A stretch of DNA of 64,000 nt, taken from the NCBI GenBank assembly GCA_921293015.1, contig OV121085.1:13541731-13605730 (forward strand). The letters run 5' to 3'. Below, one piece after another: positions 48,990-59,508 of this stretch (position 1 is the first letter of the stretch; the number at the start of each line of letters is the position of its first letter). The notes below the pieces were generated by a model. That model had not been told where the DNA came from. It searched no databases and saw nothing but the letters and a program-made list of their open reading frames with translations. Made by a program: the position numbers and the translations under genes. The DNA is from Phorcus lineatus (lineage: Eukaryota; Mollusca; Gastropoda; Trochida; Trochidae).

Positions 48990-50075
48990 TGCTCTGCACT
49001 CAGGAACCGGTCCCTCTGCCCCTCAGGTGGGACCTTCTCAGGAGCAACCCGAGCAAACGAGTGCACGAGAACCCGCAGGTTCTTCATCAGCACACTTGGG
49101 TTGTCTCCTAGACGGGTTGAAGAGCGCAGGGTTTTCGGAAGCAGTGGCGAGTGCAGTGGCGACCTCACAGAGGTCATCTACGCGTAAACAGTACATTTTT
49201 CAATGGGCTTCCTTTATGGCATTTTGCGAGGGGAAATGGTTCGATGTGGAAGCAGAAACGGTACCTCAGGTCGCTGATTATCTCGTCTATCTGCGCACAG
49301 TGAGGGGGCTTAAGGCCTTCTCCATCAACACGTACCTCGCAGCCATAATGTCCGTCTTTCGCAAGAAGGATCCCGGTCTGGACATCTCCAACTTGAAGGA
49401 GCTTATTAAAACATACAGGAACGTGGATTGCCACCACAAAGTAAGACCACCAGAATGCGATCTGGCGGTGGTGCTTGATCACCTCAAATCTGAGCACTAT
49501 GAGCCGCTGACGGACAGGACACTGCTGCGTCTTACCATTAGGACAAGTTTTTTGGTAGCAATGGGATCAGCGGCCAGGATATCAGAACCGCATGCTCTGC
49601 AAGCTGATTTGCTCAGGTTTGAACCAAGAACCAAGGTGGTAACAAACGCGGGAAGACATTCACACTGCCGTTAATTTGCCCGTCCATCGAGCCGACAGAC
49701 GAGCAGGAATGTCTCCTTTGTCCTGTGCGCGCGCTACGCATCTATGTAGAGAAGACGCGGACGCTGAGGCAAACGACCTCAAAGGAGATCAACAAAAGGC
49801 AGTTGGGGGTCTACCTCAGGTCTGCGGTGGTAGACGCCTACAAAGCGGTAGGGTTACCAGCACCTGCGCTGACCAACCAGCGTGAGATTCGGGCCATATC
49901 GGCGACAATGGCCCTTCACAGAAATCTTTCGGTGGCGGACATCATGGCCGGCTGCTTCTTGAAGTCGGGCTTGGTGTTCGCCAACCACTACCTGCACGGA
50001 GGACCTGGAAGGCGTAGCCCGTCTAGGGGCGGAGGTATTTGCACAGCAGCGGACCACGGGGGCTCCCCCAGGTAG
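48990..50075 (+). pseudogene. DIRS tyrosine recombinase, frameshifted
   Basis: The first frame (to 49674) has the N-terminal SAM-like region (S-T-R-K-Q-Y, W-x-x-F-M-A-F-C, V-A-D-Y-L-V-Y-L, I-N-T-Y-L-A-A-I) and the first catalytic block G-S-A-A-R-I-S-E with Arg. After a frame change the second part (49725-50075) has R-E-I-R-A-I-S-A-T-M-A-L in place of the usual H-x-x-R-A block, so the catalytic His is Arg, then L-S-V-A-D-I-M and F-A-N-H-Y-L with the nucleophilic Tyr. It is inactive because of the frameshift and the missing His. Confidence 0.85.
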
Positions 50076-50318
50076 GGGACGCAACCATCCACGATGATGG
50101 CACCAGACACGTCGAGTTCGTCATCTCTGCACTTGTATATAAATTATTCTGGTTGTAACGTTTTACGGTGTTTTGTGGTGTTTTAGTTAGGGGTCGTCGA
50201 CTTTGAGACGTCAGACAATTCTCCCGATTAAAACGGTCGCTCGCTAGGTCGCCGCTCCTGAGAACAATCTTGAGAGTTACCGATGAGCGCGACGATTCCT
50301 GCCCACCAACTACAGTGG

Positions 50319-50422
50319 TACCAGGCTAAGGTCACTTGTCAGAGGTTAGTAACTAAATAATAGTACGTTTTTGATTAAACGTCATTATTTTTACTTACCG
50401 TAGACAAGTGACCGTCGTCATT
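50319..50422 (+). repeat. DIRS internal complementary region
   Basis: CAGGCTAAGGTCACTTGTCA followed by GAGGTTAGTAACTAAATAAT is the complement of the left outer end. TAGTACGTTTTTGATTAAAC, GTCATTATTTTTACTTAC and AGACAAGTGAC form the complement of the right outer end. In DIRS elements this region templates circular DNA synthesis (established). Confidence 0.85.
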
Positions 50423-50471
50423 CCCGCCCGCCTCCCCTCTTACGTATCCATCGTTAGTTGGGACTCCTAGG

Positions 50472-50628
50472 TAATGTGAATGAATCTAATTGGATGACAG
50501 GTCGAGCCACCTGGTGGACTAGTGACGGGCGGATAACTCTGTTTGTTCTTGGTAATGATGTTTTCATTACATCAGTGGGAATGAGTCAATTACATGTTAT
50601 ATTGCTAACAGGCTAAGGTCACTTGTCT
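50472..50628 (-). repeat. DIRS right inverted terminal repeat
   Basis: Inverse complement of 46830-46982, with about 90 percent identity by eye. Confidence 0.85.
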
Positions 50629-50984
50629 ACAGTAAGTAAAAATAATGACGTTTAATAAAAAACGTACTATATAATTCACTTTTTATGAAATCTCCAAACT
50701 TTACTTCAAAGCATGATTATTTCTTTTATGTTTTTATTAAAATAATTATTATATATATGATTGTTTAGAAATGCATTTAATTATTCATTGAAAAATTAAC
50801 AACATACAAAAGACCAAAACATAATCAAAATTCACCCTGTTTACATTTCAGGTGTTTTTGTTTGGTAATTATTCTGAAAAAGAATAAATCAATTGTATAG
50901 ATACTTAAACTATACTTAAACTAATAAAATCCCCGAAATTTTACAAACGCAAATATTTATCTTCTAATATAAAGCCTATTTAAC

Positions 50985-51405
50985 ACATGTATTCTCCTTT
51001 AATCAGTTCTAAAACTGAACATCGTGTGATTATTAAGTTTCTCGTGAAAATTCTCAGAGAGTTGAATCCAGTCGTGGGCTCGAGCTCTTGGACATCTACA
51101 ATGCCGATCCCGATAACGTTCATGCCCTTGGTTACAGGGGATGAAACGTGGATTCAAAACACTTATACTACAATGACAGGAATTTGAAATCACACTTGCA
51201 TGGTCAGGATTTGGCGGTGATTATGAACTCCAAGAGGGGCTGAGGGACCAGTCAGAAGACTTCTACCGCAAGGGAATAGACAGTCTCAAGGACAAATGTG
51301 CAAAGTGCATCGAGGTCAAGAGAGATTATTTTCCAAATGAAATCAATATCACAAACATTAGCTTCTGTTTCTATAACCATTTCTATTACCTTCCCCTCGT
51401 AGATA
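50985..51405 (+). pseudogene. Mariner transposase relic with internal deletion
   Basis: D-I-Y-N-A-D-P-D-N-V-H and T-G-D-E-T-W-I (first catalytic block, about 51095-51160) are followed after about 90 bp by D-F-Y-R-K-G-I-D-S-L-K and K-C-I-E-V-K-R-D-Y-F (C-terminal end, about 51258-51335). The middle of the enzyme is gone. CCCCTCGTAG at 51392 resembles the mariner right terminus seen at 11722. Confidence 0.65.
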
Positions 51406-53602
51406 ATGTTATACTTATGTAGTCATCTTGGATATGCCACGAATTCCTTATACATTTGTTTTTTAAATGCCAAACCGTTATTTGAATATATCTCTATTTT
51501 TATTTATACCGTAGTCTTTTCAATAATAACCAACAACAATAACAAAATAATGTTTTTCCAATTATTTCCGATTATTTCTTTCATTATACACAAAGGAGGC
51601 ACCTATCAAAATCTTTGTTACGTTTACCATTACTATTGTAAACTAATTCAACCTAAGTCACCTTTTTAGTGGCATTGTTTTGTTGTGTTTCTGTTTAACT
51701 ACATTAGTTTTTTTATCAATCAATACATATTAATAAAATCGAACACAAATTTTATGAGTATCCACAAATCACTTTACAAATAATAAATACATGAAGTCAT
51801 AATCCTATTCCAGCGTTATATTATTACATGAATATGAGGGCATAATTACATACAGCAGCACATGATATTAATTCATTGAAAGTTATGTTACAAATCCATC
51901 AATTCACAAATACACATATACATTATGGATAAATACAGGTCAACTAACCTCGTCTGAGGGACGCAGGCTTTCTATATAGCCAGAGATGCGCGTTACGAAG
52001 CGTGATACCTAAATAAAGATTATACTAATTGCTTAACTTATGCGGATACAGTAAAGATAGGTAAACTTGGCATATACCCTACAATATAATAAACTTAACT
52101 TAACTTAAACTAAATTACCTAAGCTAAAGTGAATTACTAGCTTGTAATGAAATCAGTAATGGTGCAAGTGTTAATAGCAACACAGGACAAGGGATATTGT
52201 AAGTATTTAAAGGAAAACATCATGGTCTTAAGCTAAATAAGTTATCTGAACACATTTAGTATGAATGATAATAAAATGTTAAAAAGAGGTAAATATGATA
52301 GATTGAAATGCAATATTTACACCTGATTACATATCCATGCCAGGTTAAACAATTTCCTGATGTTCAAGTCCATGTTGTTGATGGTGGTTGTGCGACATAA
52401 ATCGTAACAGGAGTGTATACGATGCGCTATATCCATAGCTATCGATTATAACAAGTATTACTGGTAAGACAAGGTGGTCGAGGCGATGGACATGGCACAT
52501 TTCATACTTCTCATTCTTAAACTCCTCTACAAATGAATTGGGAGAACAAAGCGGCGTGTCCATCTGTCCGACCGTCCATCTGCTCATTACACTTTTGTTC
52601 GGCTCCTTACTCTGAAAGCAGTTATTGCAATGTATTGAAACTTGACACCTGCAAACCCTATTTATGTAGATTTCGATTAAAACAATACTTTCTTTTCATG
52701 AATAATAAAAGTGTTATTTCTTTACGTTACGAACACGTTCCATTCATAACAAATATATGTGAAAATTTTAACAAAACATGAATTAATTTATTGCTCAACT
52801 CTTATCATTGACAATAATTGTTCGAATTTAGCAAAACCTTGCCCACTGTAATCACTACGGTATGTACATGTAGGTGTGAATTGTGCATGTTTCGCCGCCC
52901 CCCACCCCCATTTGCTTTTCAGGTTTTGCATAATATTTGTACTATGATCAGAATTGGTACATTTGTTTTTCTTGGACCCTCATTTGCAAAATAAATGCTC
53001 ATTTTCTTATCCTTGAAATATTAAATCTAACTCTATTCTTCAATACATACCGCCTAAACTATACATGTAATGTTCACCAAACATGATATAAATAGCTTCA
53101 TGAAAAGTGATTTACATGCCTATCTCGAAATGTGCTTTTAGGGTTAGATCTGTATATAAATTTTTCAATCGAAGTTTAGATAAATGTTGACCTAATTCCT
53201 TATCTGTATCTGAAATGTCTTTGACCGCTATGAGAAGTGAGGGTTGAATGTTGAGTTGTTCTCACCGATGCTCTTGTTTGTATGTTGATTAACCAACCAT
53301 GACAAAGCAATAACACCTAATGGCTATTCCCTACCTAATAAATAATAATTTAGCAGTTCTAGTGGACACCGGCTTCGTCCAAGGGTGTGAAGTTCTATGT
53401 TGTCATTAAATCTCAATTTGTAGGTTTTATTTATGTAAAATATTGCACTTAAACTCTGGGTTACCCGTTAATATATAATCATTATTATTCAAACCATTGC
53501 CTTTCATCACATTTGGCAAAACATGAATAATATAAAATCAATTTATCACATGTTATTTACTTCATATTACACGCATAGAATTATCGTTTACTCTGTCGAC
53601 AG
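51406..53602. other. Intron 1 of gene B, 3' part
   Basis: AT-rich DNA with no recognisable gene or transposon end. It ends with ACTCTGTCGACAG before the lectin exon. Confidence 0.45.
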
Positions 53603-53923
53603 TTGAAGAAAGCAGGGCATGTTATGGAATACCAGGAGTATCATGTACAAGACACAACCTGACGTGCAGAAGTGGAAGAATAGCCATAAAGGAAGCATTC
53701 TACATGAACAGTACAGTTTGTTTTGCAAATGGAGTCACAGGTTGTGATGGTATCAACGTCAGCAGTATACAACTCAACTCTACAAGAACTAATTTTAGTA
53801 ATACAGAACTGGACTCACTGAATTGGAACTGTTCTACACAACCAGAATGCATTTTCAAAGCGGGTAGAATTGGTCCAGGATTTGCAGTAACGTTTTCTGT
53901 GATTACATACCAGTGCACACATA
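53603..53923 (+). CDS. Gene B exon 2: SUEL/rhamnose-lectin-like domain
   Basis: A 321-bp phase 1-1 exon, the same length as in gene A. It has eight cysteines in the same places: R-A-C-Y-G, V-S-C, L-T-C-R-S-G-R-I-A-I-K-E-A-F-Y, T-V-C, T-G-C, W-N-C, P-E-C and Y-Q-C. As in gene A, the classical Y-G-R and D-P-C sugar motifs are absent. Five or so N-glycosylation sequons sit at partly different places. Inter-Cys loops differ strongly from A (for example V-C-F-A-N-G-V against A-C-P-G-V-G), while the frame of Cys and hydrophobic residues is kept. It ends CACATA|GTAAGT. Confidence 0.65.
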
Positions 53924-54388
53924 GTAAGTATACGTGACTAATGTTAGAAGTAAACATTTCAATTAATCACTGACAATGATCGAAAAAACATCATAGGCAG
54001 TAATGAAATATTTTTAATGATACCTTTTTAAGTACTCGGACTATGCATTAAAAGAAACACAGAAGATAGGATTTATTAGTTTGTAAAACAATGATGCCAT
54101 CACATTTTTCAAAGGGAATTACCTTCTATGTTCTTATTTTAATTGTATCTTTAAATCGATATTAAACTCAGTTAATGTACAATATTTATAAAGATATGAA
54201 ATATAAAAGTGATTCACTCATCTGCAAACATCAATTGATTGCTTTTCATTGCTATCCAAATATCAGTTCAGATGTTTTATTTTTCAATTTCCCCCAAGTA
54301 CTGGACCAAGGAAATTAAGATTATTTTTGGTGGGTTCATTGGGTTGGATTGAAAAGTATATACTCTGTTAACAATGCATTTCTAGCAG

Positions 54389-54439
54389 GTGAGACCTCAA
54401 CACCTTCTTCTAAAGATGATGTCAATGACCAGAGAAATG
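54389..54439 (+). CDS. Gene B exon 3: short Ser/Thr linker
   Basis: A 51-bp phase 1-1 exon coding S-E-T-S-T-P-S-S-K-D-D-V-N-D-Q-R-N. Acceptor TTTCTAGCAG|, donor AAATG|GTGAGA. It takes the place of gene A's long stalk and ends in the same way (Q-R-N against A-Q-N). A broken duplicate lies at 56707. Confidence 0.6.
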
Positions 54440-56706
54440 GTGAGATCAATATTTGTTTACACATTTAAGTTTCTAACCTCATCATAGTTAGGAATGGCTC
54501 CAAATTTGTGCCTAAGATTCCCTATCATATTTCTTGAAACGACAAATGACTCAAGGAAAAAATGTTGCATACCGTTTGTCTTCCTGCTACATCAGTGCAT
54601 TGGTATCCTTAAAGTTCCTTCTGTACCCTGATAATCTGTCAAAGCAAATGGCTCATATCTCAGACAGTTGTTTGTTCATTTCTTTTCATGAGATTTGTCC
54701 CGATAGATATGAAGGCACTGTAGAAGCTATGAAGATACAAATACATTTGAACACAATAACAAAATAATTATTGTTCTTTTCAGGCGTTATATGCAAAATA
54801 AATAGACAACGATGTATTGTATCTACATTGTTTATATTTTGAAACAATCCCACCGACTAACAGGGATATCAAAAGTCGTGAACTTTTTCTATTTTAAACT
54901 TAGATGTCTTATAGGACATAAATAAATAAACATAACATGATGTGTTTAAGTGATTAGATGGAAGTACATACATATTTTCATCCTCATGAGAAAACACAAA
55001 AACATTTGTTTAATTAACTGAAAGAAATATTTAAAAAATTTCATTTATTCATGCGTTTCTTTTTTGGTTGAGCATATATTATCCTAGGGATACATTTTTG
55101 ACACCTTGGAACAATAATAGGCTAAAAACATTCTTGAAATATCCTTAAACAATTTAAAACAATTTGATATTGTAACCGAAAAATATTTGTATCCACGAAC
55201 TTCCTACAATACCCTGATATATGTCAAGGCAAATGCCTCATATCTCTGAAAGTTGGTTATTGGTGGCTCTTTATCAGATTGAATGACATTGGCTAAATGG
55301 ATGGAGCTTGAAGTAAAACATATCGAACTCAACGTTGCTTTCATCCTGTTACCGCTGCTATTGGGACTGGACTCTTGCTATCAGTTGTACGCACAGTGAT
55401 AAGGTTTTGGAAAGAACAAAATTTTCTGAAAGTCCCTAAAATTTCTCCATAGGGCATTAGTTATCAGTATACACGTAAAACGTGATAATAAGGTATTTGC
55501 TCCAAAATTCAAATCATAGGATATTGTTCCCTAACCCAAATTTCAGCATAGATCAATTTAAACGTTTGTATAGAGTGTGCCTGTAGTCCTTTAGACATCA
55601 ATTTATATTTCTTAATTGTAACAGCCTTCCAGTGCGTCGACTAAAAAGTATATTGTACCAACATTGTACCGGTAGCATGATCTGGAGGTTCATTTTGATT
55701 CGTGATGAGCATTTTCTCAAAATGAAAACAGATGAATGGAAGGTTCAGATTTATAAATGTTCATTGACTTTATTTTCGTATTTTAAAATGATACCAAAAA
55801 TTGTATTGGTTTTTTTTCAGGCATTATATACAAAATAAATAGACATAAATATTTCAAGTTTAGATGTCTTATAGGACAATGGCGTTTTAAGGGTTAATAT
55901 ACATAACATGCTGTGGTTTGGTGACTGGTGGCAGCACATAAATATTTTACACCAACACATACCTTCTATGTTCTCACTTTTTGATTGTATCGTGACATCA
56001 ATATAAAACTCAGTTAAATTAAATGTACAATATTTATAAACAAAATAGATTATAAATAATGATTCAATAATCTACAAACATCAATTGACTGCCATTCATT
56101 GTTATTCAAATGTCAGTTTTGGATGTTTTATTTTTCAATTTCCCCCAATTATTGGATAAAGGAAATCCCTCTTGCAGTGTTTTAAGATTAATTTTCTTTC
56201 GGTTGATAAACCTAGTTTGCATACCTTTGGAACAGTATATAGCCGCATATCAAGAGTTTGTTCACTTGTTACTGTATCTTAGTGAAAACATCATTTTATT
56301 TGGGTTTGGATTGAACCGACAAAGCATCTCTCATTGTATTGTAAGATTGTTAAGTCTCTTGTGCAAAAATTCTAATTTTGGCATGAACAAACAGACAGAA
56401 GGGGTCACTTTTTCGAAGTTGTGATTAACTTAAATTTCGATTAAATATTCAATTTCGAATTTCTGAGAAAAAAACTCTGCAAAATCATATTGATGCTAAC
56501 GAACAAACGACTTCTTTTTAAAGCTGTCCATCATTTAAAAAGTATTTTATGGAAAAAAAGGTTTTCGAAATTTCGACCCCTGGTCACTTCAGTGACCTGC
56601 CAAAACAGAATACGATGGCATACGATTTCGTTAAGAGACAACACTAGGATATGCAGGTATGTGAACAAACCTTTGGTATGAAGCTGTATGATATGTTAAC
56701 AATGCA

Positions 56707-56744
56707 TTTCTAGCAGGTCGACATCTTCTAAAGACCAGGAAAAT
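56707..56744 (+). pseudogene. Decayed duplicate of the gene B linker exon
   Basis: Follows the same TTTCTAGCAG acceptor as exon 3. It reads GTCGACATCTTCTAAAGACC and then shortened sequence. An internal deletion shifts the frame and the donor has become TTGAGA, so it should not be spliced in. Confidence 0.55.
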
Positions 56745-57254
56745 GTTGAGATCTATATTTGTTTACGAATTAAAATGCTAACCTTACCAAAGTGAGACGT
56801 GGCTTTCCCAACTTGTGCCTAAGCTTCGCTGGCATGTATCTGCAAACGATAAATGGCCTAAGGAACTGATGTTGATTACCGTTTGTCTTCCTTTTACATC
56901 AACAATTCTGGTATTCTCGAACTTGCCTATAGTGCCCTGATATCTGTCAAGGCAAATGCCTCATATCTTTCTTATCCGTGGCTTTTTAAGAGATTGAATT
57001 ACTCAGCCAATAAAATGTCGTTGTGCATTGAGCTTGAAGCAAAACATATCAAAGTCAAAGGTCCTGTCATCCTATTACCACCGCTATTGCTCGAGTCATT
57101 CATTTGCTGGTTATATATACGATACGAGACAATTGTCTTGATAGCTATGAGGGCCCTTAGAACCTATGCATATACAAAAACACTGTTGTGACGGTTTGGT
57201 CACTTTGAAGTGACATTTGGAAATAATAGCTGTCAAACTTTTATCCTTTTTCAG

Positions 57255-57339
57255 CTGGTGCCATTGCTGGGGGAGTGATTGGTGTTCTCGTTGTCTGCGC
57301 TATTGTGGCTGCTGTTCTTATATGGTTCAAATTCGTGAG
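57255..57339 (+). CDS. Gene B exon 4: transmembrane helix
   Basis: An 85-bp exon with the same phases as gene A's exon 5 (phase 1 in, phase 2 out). It codes the same helix with one conservative change (A-I-V-A-A for A-L-V-A-A). Acceptor CTTTTTCAG|, donor GTGAG|GTGAGG. This is the most conserved part of the gene pair. Confidence 0.8.
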
Positions 57340-57556
57340 GTGAGGAAACTTAGAACAATACCTTTAATGATATAACAAGCTTAAGGTGAGATAAATATAC
57401 GACTCTTTAAGATTCGTCTAAATTTTCATATCAACCAAAGGAAAAACACATTACAAAAGTATTTTTTCGCGACATCTAGCCTAAATACTACACACTTTGA
57501 TTTTCTGGAACAAAAAAGTTAATATTTTTTTAAAATCAATTATTGCATTCGTATGT

Positions 57557-58582
57557 AGTGCAAAGGTCAATTTGGTATGATCAGAAGACAGAAACACATA
57601 ATCACGTTAGTCTTAAAGGTCGATAAGGTTAATGACGTCTGAATACCCTCCCAAATGAATTTCACAGAATGAAGAGAATCGATTTTAGGTGATCAGTAAC
57701 GATTGTATCCACCTCTAGCGTCTCGTACAGCAACTCAACGTCTCTTCATGGATCTTAGAACGTTAGTGAACACTGCCCATTGCTCAACAAGGTGACGTTG
57801 AAGATCTTGCAACGTCTGTGGTGGATTAACTTGTTGATGAACACGTACGCAAACTTGAGAGTGGCTTTCACCTTGTCTGTGGTACACATGGGCCCTGCCG
57901 TCGGCAAATATCAAGGTAAATCGAGATTCGTCACTAAAAACAATGGAATTCCACTGTCGTTGAGTTAACCTTAAGTGCCTTGTGGCCCACGCAAGATGGT
58001 TACAGCGATGAAGAAATGTAAGGATAGGTCCTCTATAGGGTCTCCGTGCGCGAAGTCCAGCAGCACGCAAGCGATTTCTGACAGTTTTTGGGGTTATCCG
58101 TCTACCAAACTTCTCCCTACTTGTGGAAGTTGCAGCTACAAATTGGTTGCGAAGATGATGTCAACGTATTGCTGCATCTTCCCGGAGTGACGTCACACGT
58201 GACGCTCCTGGCCGCGGACGATCTGCAACTGTTCTCTTTTGATGCACTCTCATCCTGAGAATTAAAATTGTTTGTTGTGAACAGTTGAAGCCTCTTACCA
58301 CAGCGACCACAGACTGACCAACATTGAGCCTCCCCATAGCGCGTTGACGTTCTTCATTTGTAAGACGCGGCGTTGCCAAAAGGTCGTCAAAATTAAACTC
58401 CAAATGAGCTTCAATGTGCTTACTTAGTTCATGCACCGATTTACCTCATGATTTTGCGTTTGCACGTGCATTCACTGTTTTCCCATTTTTTTGGCTACAA
58501 AATCAATGATTGTACGTGCCTTCACAAATTCCTCACATTAAAGGAGTCAAAACCATTACTTTCACTACAAATAGTGTTTAAA
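57557..58582 (-). mobile_element. Tc1-like transposon, internally deleted
   Basis: Approximate inverted ends TATGTAGTGCAAAGGTCA (left) and TGTAGTGAAAGTAATGG (as reverse complement at the right) enclose a Tc1-like transposase in pieces on the - strand. It lies in the last intron of gene B, and the corresponding intron of gene A is only 177 bp, so the insertion post-dates the duplication. Confidence 0.6.
57735..58436 (-). pseudogene. Tc1-like transposase, broken
   Basis: From the right: an N-terminal frame (58161-58436) with L-T-N-E-E-R-Q-R-A-M-G-R-L and a helix-turn-helix (V-V-R-G-F-N-C-S-Q-Q-T-I), then a frame change. The next frame (57735-58070) has W-N-S-I-V-F-S-D-E-S-R-F (catalytic D-E-S-R block), then jumps to V-N-P-P-Q-T-L-Q-D-L near the C terminus. 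The remaining catalytic residues are deleted. Confidence 0.75.
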
Positions 58583-58922
58583 ATATTTCAATGAACAGAC
58601 AGAAACGATTTCATAAATTTACCTGTGTTAAGTTTTCAATTTTGTAAGTATATCAAGATACGAAAATATACATTTGGAAATGAAGTGGAAACAAAGGTTT
58701 ATTTCTCATTTTCCGTGAATGGGGTCTTTGTAAGAGTGTTACGCTTTAATGAAGTTCAATCGATCAATATCGAACCAATTGTTTTTCTGCAAGGATTTGT
58801 TTATTAAATAAGACGAATAGACTATATCTACTTGAAAGTAAAATCTATTTTCATTGACCAATCTAATTGGATAAACTTGATGACATATATATGTTATTTG
58901 TTTAACCAACGTGAATTTTCAG

Positions 58923-59508
58923 AAACAAGAAGGAAGACAAGAAACCAGAAAGAGGAAGTACTAACCACGCTTATGATGCTTCACTTTCAAGTACTGCTAC
59001 CGAGCACAGAGGCTGCAGAAAGACGACCAGCAACTATGACTACGCAACAATACACAACGGAGACAATCCTGAAGGACGCGTCCAAAATGACTACGTCCTT
59101 GCCGGTAAACCCAGCACCGAGAATGGGACAACTGTCCTAATGGAAGACGACTACAACCACATCAACCACAACCCTCCACAAGGTGCCTCGTCCCCTGGTT
59201 ACGATACCACTGCTTCAACTGCCGCGGCAGTGAAGAAGTTGAATAATGCATCATCCAATAGCATCGAGGACGATGACTACAACCATCTCGGCAATAAGAA
59301 ACCAAGTGTTGTCTCCAGTGACTATGATACCACAGTGTCTGCTTCCAAGGCTGTATCACAGCTCGGGGAGATGAAGGACAGTGGAGATGACTATGATCAC
59401 TTTAAAAGATCTGAAGACAGAGTAATTGATTTGCCATACGATACTGCAAACCATCACAGTAGTGTCTCGGCTGATACAACAATGAGCCCTTATGACCTTG
59501 CAAAATAG
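58923..59508 (+). CDS. Gene B exon 5: cytoplasmic tail with 11 tyrosines
   Basis: A terminal 586-bp exon in phase 2 after AATTTTCAG|. It has a basic start (N-K-K-E-D-K-K) and tyrosines in H-A-Y-D-A, N-Y-D-Y-A-T-I, N-D-Y-V-L-A, D-D-Y-N-H-I, G-Y-D-T-T, D-D-Y-N-H-L, S-D-Y-D-T-T-V, D-D-Y-D-H-F, P-Y-D-T-A and S-P-Y-D-L-A, then TAG. The motifs from D-D-Y-N-H-I onwards match gene A. The first 60 residues are more divergent, and one early Tyr context (Y-D-Y-A-T-I) is gained. The role is inferred as phosphotyrosine docking. Confidence 0.75.

Larger units (their letters stand above)
46801..50668 (+). mobile_element. DIRS-type tyrosine-recombinase retrotransposon
   Basis: The non-coding signature of DIRS elements is preserved. 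Inverted terminal repeats at about 46830-46982 and 50472-50628 are complementary over about 150 bp. An internal complementary region at 50319-50422 has a left half complementary to the outer left end (46801-46843) and a right half complementary to the outer right end (50617-50668). Between them are GC-rich gag-like, RNase H and tyrosine-recombinase remnants, while the reverse-transcriptase palm is not seen. At 3.9 kb it is shorter than full elements. The GC-rich body contrasts sharply with the AT-rich intron around it. Confidence 0.85.
54124..57010 (+). repeat. Duplicated intron block in gene B carrying a second linker exon
   Basis: 54124-54300 recurs at about 55967-56155 (shared: TTTATTTTTCAATTTCCCCC). 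The linker exon context ACAATGCATTTCTAGCAG at 54371 recurs at 56699. 54500-54680 recurs at about 56800-56980 (shared ACCGTTTGTCTTCCT, GTCAA(A/G)GCAAATG(G/C)CTCATATCT), with a third partial copy near 55200. The ATGCAAAATAAATAGACA segment at 54791 recurs at 55829. These are tandem duplications of parts of intron 3 together with the linker exon. Confidence 0.6.
38766..59508 (+). other. Receptor gene B: shorter lectin/TM/multi-Tyr tail gene (locus)
   Basis: Five coding exons of 61, 321, 51, 85 and 586 bp sum to 1104 bp or 368 codons including the stop (367 aa). Layout: signal peptide 1-20, lectin domain about 21-127, a 17-residue linker in place of gene A's second domain and long stalk, transmembrane helix about 146-168, tail 173-367. 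The exon phases are the same as in gene A, and all introns are GT-AG. Intron 1 (14.8 kb) is swollen by transposons. Confidence 0.7.
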
